DNA of 6,781 nucleotides. It comes from JAZGHN01 sp964496725 (GTDB lineage: Bacteria > Chloroflexota > Dehalococcoidia > Dehalococcoidales > E44-bin46). The stretch is from the NCBI GenBank assembly GCA_964496725.1, contig CAZCAS010000068.1, forward strand, positions 1-6,781. Direction: 5' to 3'. The notes beneath the pieces were generated by a model. The model saw only the letters and a program-made list of their open reading frames with translations. It did no database searches and was not told the DNA's origin. Shown piece by piece: positions 4,496 through 6,781 of this stretch (position 1 is the stretch's first letter; each line of letters opens with the position of its first letter). The position numbers and the translations under genes are program-made.

Positions 4496-5167
4496 GTGAG
4501 AATTCTGGTTGTCGAGGATGAAAGGCGACTTTGTAGCATCATCAAGCGTGGCCTATTGGAAGAGAGGTATGCGGTTGACACCGCCTACGACGGCGAGGAT
4601 GGTGAATACCTTGCTGAGACCACCCCCTATGACCTTATCATCCTCGACATCATGTTGCCCAAGAAGAACGGCATCGATGTCTGCCAGGAGCTACGATTGA
4701 AAAGGGTGAATACACCAATTCTGATGTTAACCGCCAAAGATACCGTAGAGGACAGGGTCAAGGGGCTTGACTCTGGAGCCGACGACTATCTCGTCAAACC
4801 TTTCGCTTTTAATGAGTTGCTGGCCAGGGTGCGGGCGCTCCTGCGACGGGAAGGGCTTTCCAAATCGCCAAGGCTACAGGTGGGAGACTTAGTCATGGAT
4901 ACACTGACCAGGGAGGTGTGGCGAGGGCAGACAAAGGTGGAGCTAACCAGCAAGGAGTATGTCATACTGGAGTACTTTATGTGCCACCCTAACATGGTGA
5001 TTACCCGGACAATGCTGGAGGAGCATGCCTGGGATTACGAGTTCGACAGCATGTCTAACCTGATAGACGTCTATATTCGCAGGCTGCGGCGCAAGATTGA
5101 CGAAAGGGGACAGGCTAGTCTGATTCAGACAGTACGGGGGGCTGGCTATCGTCTGAGAGAACTATGA
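4496..5167 (+). CDS. OmpR/PhoB-family response regulator
   Basis: This 223-aa cytoplasmic DNA-binding regulator is complete. The receiver domain (1-118) has the acidic pocket E7/D8, phosphoacceptor D51 in LIILDIMLP, the switch residue T79 in MLTA, and K101 in DDYLVKPF. The winged-helix DNA-binding domain (about 126-222) contains ELTSKEYVILEYF (149-161), the recognition-helix region SNLIDVYIRRLRRKI (187-201) and the end VRGAGYRL. I chose GTG 4496 because GGAGG (4484-4488) is 7 nt away and the product begins MRILVVEDE as the family does. The in-frame TTG at 4490 is only 1 nt from that site. The last 4 bp overlap the kinase start (ATGA), which suggests translational coupling. The upstream divergent region carries TTCAT direct repeats, which I infer are its own binding sites. 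The closest named groups are CopR/QseB-like regulators, but the signal is not known. Confidence 0.95.
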   Translation: MRILVVEDERRLCSIIKRGLLEERYAVDTAYDGEDGEYLAETTPYDLIILDIMLPKKNGIDVCQELRLKRVNTPILMLTAKDTVEDRVKGLDSGADDYLVKPFAFNELLARVRALLRREGLSKSPRLQVGDLVMDTLTREVWRGQTKVELTSKEYVILEYFMCHPNMVITRTMLEEHAWDYEFDSMSNLIDVYIRRLRRKIDERGQASLIQTVRGAGYRLREL

Positions 5168-6558
5168 GGTTTGTCAAGAGTATCAAATTTCGGCTGACCA
5201 TGTGGTACCTAGCTATTTTGGGCGCGTTACTCCTTGCATTTGGCGCGACGGCATATTTCGCACTATCACGTAGCCTGTATCAGAGCCTAGACGACTCTCT
5301 AAAGCTAGGGACAGTCGATTTAGAGGATTCTCTGGATGTAGAGGACGGTAACCTCGTCTTGAATTATGAGGACCAGCTTGGTCTCAGTGAGCAACCAGTC
5401 GACATGATACTGCTTTACAATGACAAAGGACAGCTGATATGGAGCTGGGGCCGAAAATGGGAAATCCCCCAGATTGACACTTTGACAGACGAGGCCCTTG
5501 GGGGTGAGAGCTTATATACCACTAGCGAAGCAGCCAGTGGCCAGGAGATTCGTCTTTATGTTACCCCAGTTGAAGCTGAGCCGGCCATTCATGCCGTTGC
5601 GGTAGTCGGCCGCTCAATGGACGAATTAAAGAGTGTGTTGAGAGGGTTCAGACGTAACCTTATTTTCGCAGCTCTTGCAATGATAGGTCTGGCAAGCGCC
5701 GGTGGGCTGTTTCTAGCCAAGCGTGCCTTCAAGCCTGTAGAGCAGATCACTCGAACGGCGCAGGGGATAGAAGAAAGCGACTTGAGTAGAAGGATAGAGG
5801 TAAATAGTGAAGATGAGCTGGGAAGGCTAGCGTCAACCCTGAATCAGATGATTGGGCGACTAGAGAGGGCTTTCAGTCGCCAGCGTCAGTTCACGGCTGA
5901 TGCTTCTCACGAGTTACGTACACCCCTCTCTGTTATTAAAGCCGAGTCCACGCTGGCACTGCGAAAGAAACGAGCGGAGAGTGATTACCGAAAGTCACTT
6001 GAATTGATTTCCCGTGAGGTATCACGTATGTCTACACTGGTTGACAGACTACTGTTTCTGGCTCGCAGTGATGCTGGCAGAGGACAACTCAATTTTGAGG
6101 AGGTCAATCTCAAGGAGCTTCTCAGTGATTTAGCTCAAGAAGTGGAAGTGCTTTGCCAGGAAAAGAGACTTCAGTTCAAGCTTGGACCGCTGGAAAATCT
6201 GATTGTAAGGGGAGATAAATTAGAGCTCAAGCAGCTTTTCTTTAACCTACTGGATAATGCCATAAAATATACCCCGAGCGGCGGCATTGTATCGGTTTCC
6301 GCTGTGAGAAAAGGAGAAAGCGCAGTAATAGCTATCAGGGATTCAGGCATTGGCATACCTGAGGAGCATATACCGCATATCTTCGAGCGTTTCTATCGGG
6401 TGGACAAGGCTCGCTCCCGAGCTGAGGGGGGCGCTGGGCTGGGGTTGTCAATCTGTCAGCAAGTTGCTCAGGTTCAGGGTGGCAAGATTGAAGTAGACAG
6501 CCGGGTAGGGGAAGGGAGCACCTTCTCAGTGTTTTTACCCCTTGTCAAGAACAACTAG
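5164..6558 (+). CDS. HAMP-containing sensor histidine kinase
   Basis: This 464-aa membrane kinase is the partner of the response regulator it overlaps. TM1 is about 13-34, the extracytoplasmic sensor segment about 35-164 and TM2 about 165-185. HAMP follows at about 186-240 (AFKPVEQIT, DELGRLASTLNQMIGRL). The H-box is FTADASHELRTPLSVIKAE with phospho-acceptor H249. The ATPase domain shows the N-box NLLDNAIKYTP (361-371), G1 DSGIG (393-397), F-box FERFYR (407-412) and G2 GGAGLGLSI (422-430), ending GSTFSVFLPL. All catalytic motifs are intact. The architecture resembles the heavy-metal-sensor/CusS-like and QseC-like kinases. The sensor segment is acidic (for example DLEDSLDVED, 52-61) and has no Cys or His cluster that would argue for metal binding, so the ligand is open. 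The divergent PepSY protein is a candidate partner on the outer face of the membrane. The start ATG 5164 lies inside the regulator's end. Confidence 0.95.
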   Translation: MRFVKSIKFRLTMWYLAILGALLLAFGATAYFALSRSLYQSLDDSLKLGTVDLEDSLDVEDGNLVLNYEDQLGLSEQPVDMILLYNDKGQLIWSWGRKWEIPQIDTLTDEALGGESLYTTSEAASGQEIRLYVTPVEAEPAIHAVAVVGRSMDELKSVLRGFRRNLIFAALAMIGLASAGGLFLAKRAFKPVEQITRTAQGIEESDLSRRIEVNSEDELGRLASTLNQMIGRLERAFSRQRQFTADASHELRTPLSVIKAESTLALRKKRAESDYRKSLELISREVSRMSTLVDRLLFLARSDAGRGQLNFEEVNLKELLSDLAQEVEVLCQEKRLQFKLGPLENLIVRGDKLELKQLFFNLLDNAIKYTPSGGIVSVSAVRKGESAVIAIRDSGIGIPEEHIPHIFERFYRVDKARSRAEGGAGLGLSICQQVAQVQGGKIEVDSRVGEGSTFSVFLPLVKNN

Positions 6559-6636
6559 CTGAAGCCATATGCGCATTATAGACGTAAGTATTAAACAACC
6601 CGCCCAATTGTATATCGGCACTCGCTACGTGGCAGT

Positions 6637-6679
6637 GGGTCTGGACTATATCTGATTCAACGTCCACCCGCGCTTTTTT
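6637..6679 (+). terminator. Possible weak terminator after the kinase gene
   Basis: GGGT-ct-GGAC (6637-6646) can pair with GTCCACCC (6662-6669), giving 8 bp with a 2-nt bulge and a 15-nt loop. After CGC comes T6 (6674-6679), about 80 nt beyond the kinase stop. The stem is imperfect and the loop long, so this is tentative. Confidence 0.33.
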
Positions 6680-6717
6680 AACCCCGGGTGTGACCCCTTC
6701 GTTAGCGGTGATCCCGG

Positions 6718-6781
6718 TCAGGCACTAAGTATCATCACCACCTTGGTATAGACTATAGCCACAAAGATGATGAGCAATATC
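6718..6781 (-). CDS. Possible C-terminal end of a membrane protein (partial)
   Basis: On the - strand, entering from the window's right edge, 20 codons read ILLIIFVAIVYTKVVMILSA and then stop at TGA (6720-6718). The run is almost entirely hydrophobic, like a final transmembrane helix. The other two frames of this strand close within this stretch. If real, it converges on the kinase operon. The piece is too short to name a family, and a chance frame is quite possible. Confidence 0.33.
   Translation of the reverse strand, partial: ILLIIFVAIVYTKVVMILSA

Noticed and set aside
6569..6655. 28-aa + strand frame after the kinase gene (MRIIDVSIKQ...)
   Set aside because: No ribosome binding site, very short, and no recognised pattern.
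6680..6720. GC-rich imperfect inverted repeat near the right edge as terminator of the - strand partial gene
   Set aside because: The pairing is interrupted, and on the - strand it is followed by an A run rather than a T run.

Overview
The window looks like chromosomal DNA from an uncultivated bacterium of roughly balanced base composition. My best guess is Chloroflexota close to the Dehalococcoidia. That rests on the style of three proteins (the geranylgeranyl-reductase-like flavoprotein, GreA with an extra N-terminal domain, and a small CxxC protein with a YTC..C..TWVPKK pattern), so it is inference. Starts are often TTG or GTG, each behind a good GGAGG-type ribosome binding site.

Left part (1-3021, all + strand): a FAD-dependent geranylgeranyl-reductase-family oxidoreductase; a transcript-cleavage factor GreA whose N-terminal ~100 residues resemble the SAM-like core-binding domain of tyrosine recombinases; and a LivF-type ABC ATPase without its usual partners. 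livF has its own strong promoter with a 22-bp near-palindrome over the -10/start region, and ends at a textbook 13-bp intrinsic terminator (2984-3021). These genes look like neighbours rather than one pathway.

Middle part (3022-3750): a low-density stretch. On the - strand it holds two very small genes with good ribosome binding sites, a 64-aa basic aromatic protein of unknown function and a 57-aa CxxC/CxxC zinc-ribbon protein. Directly after the zinc ribbon, in the same frame past its stop, lies a roughly 24-codon remnant of enolase. A 14-bp GC-rich hairpin sits at 3680-3711.

Right part (3751-6558): a two-component module. A secreted or membrane-anchored PepSY protein (- strand) is divergent from an OmpR-family response regulator and a HAMP-containing sensor kinase (+ strand, overlapping by 4 bp). 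The 190-bp divergent region carries two arrays of a TTCAT motif with 11-bp period. Each array ends exactly 9 nt before a -10 element, one facing each way. This is the geometry expected if the response regulator activates both its own operon and the PepSY gene, and it is the most informative signal in the window. The window ends (6718-6781) in what may be the last helix of a membrane protein on the - strand.

I found no RNA genes, CRISPR arrays, insertion sequences or origins.
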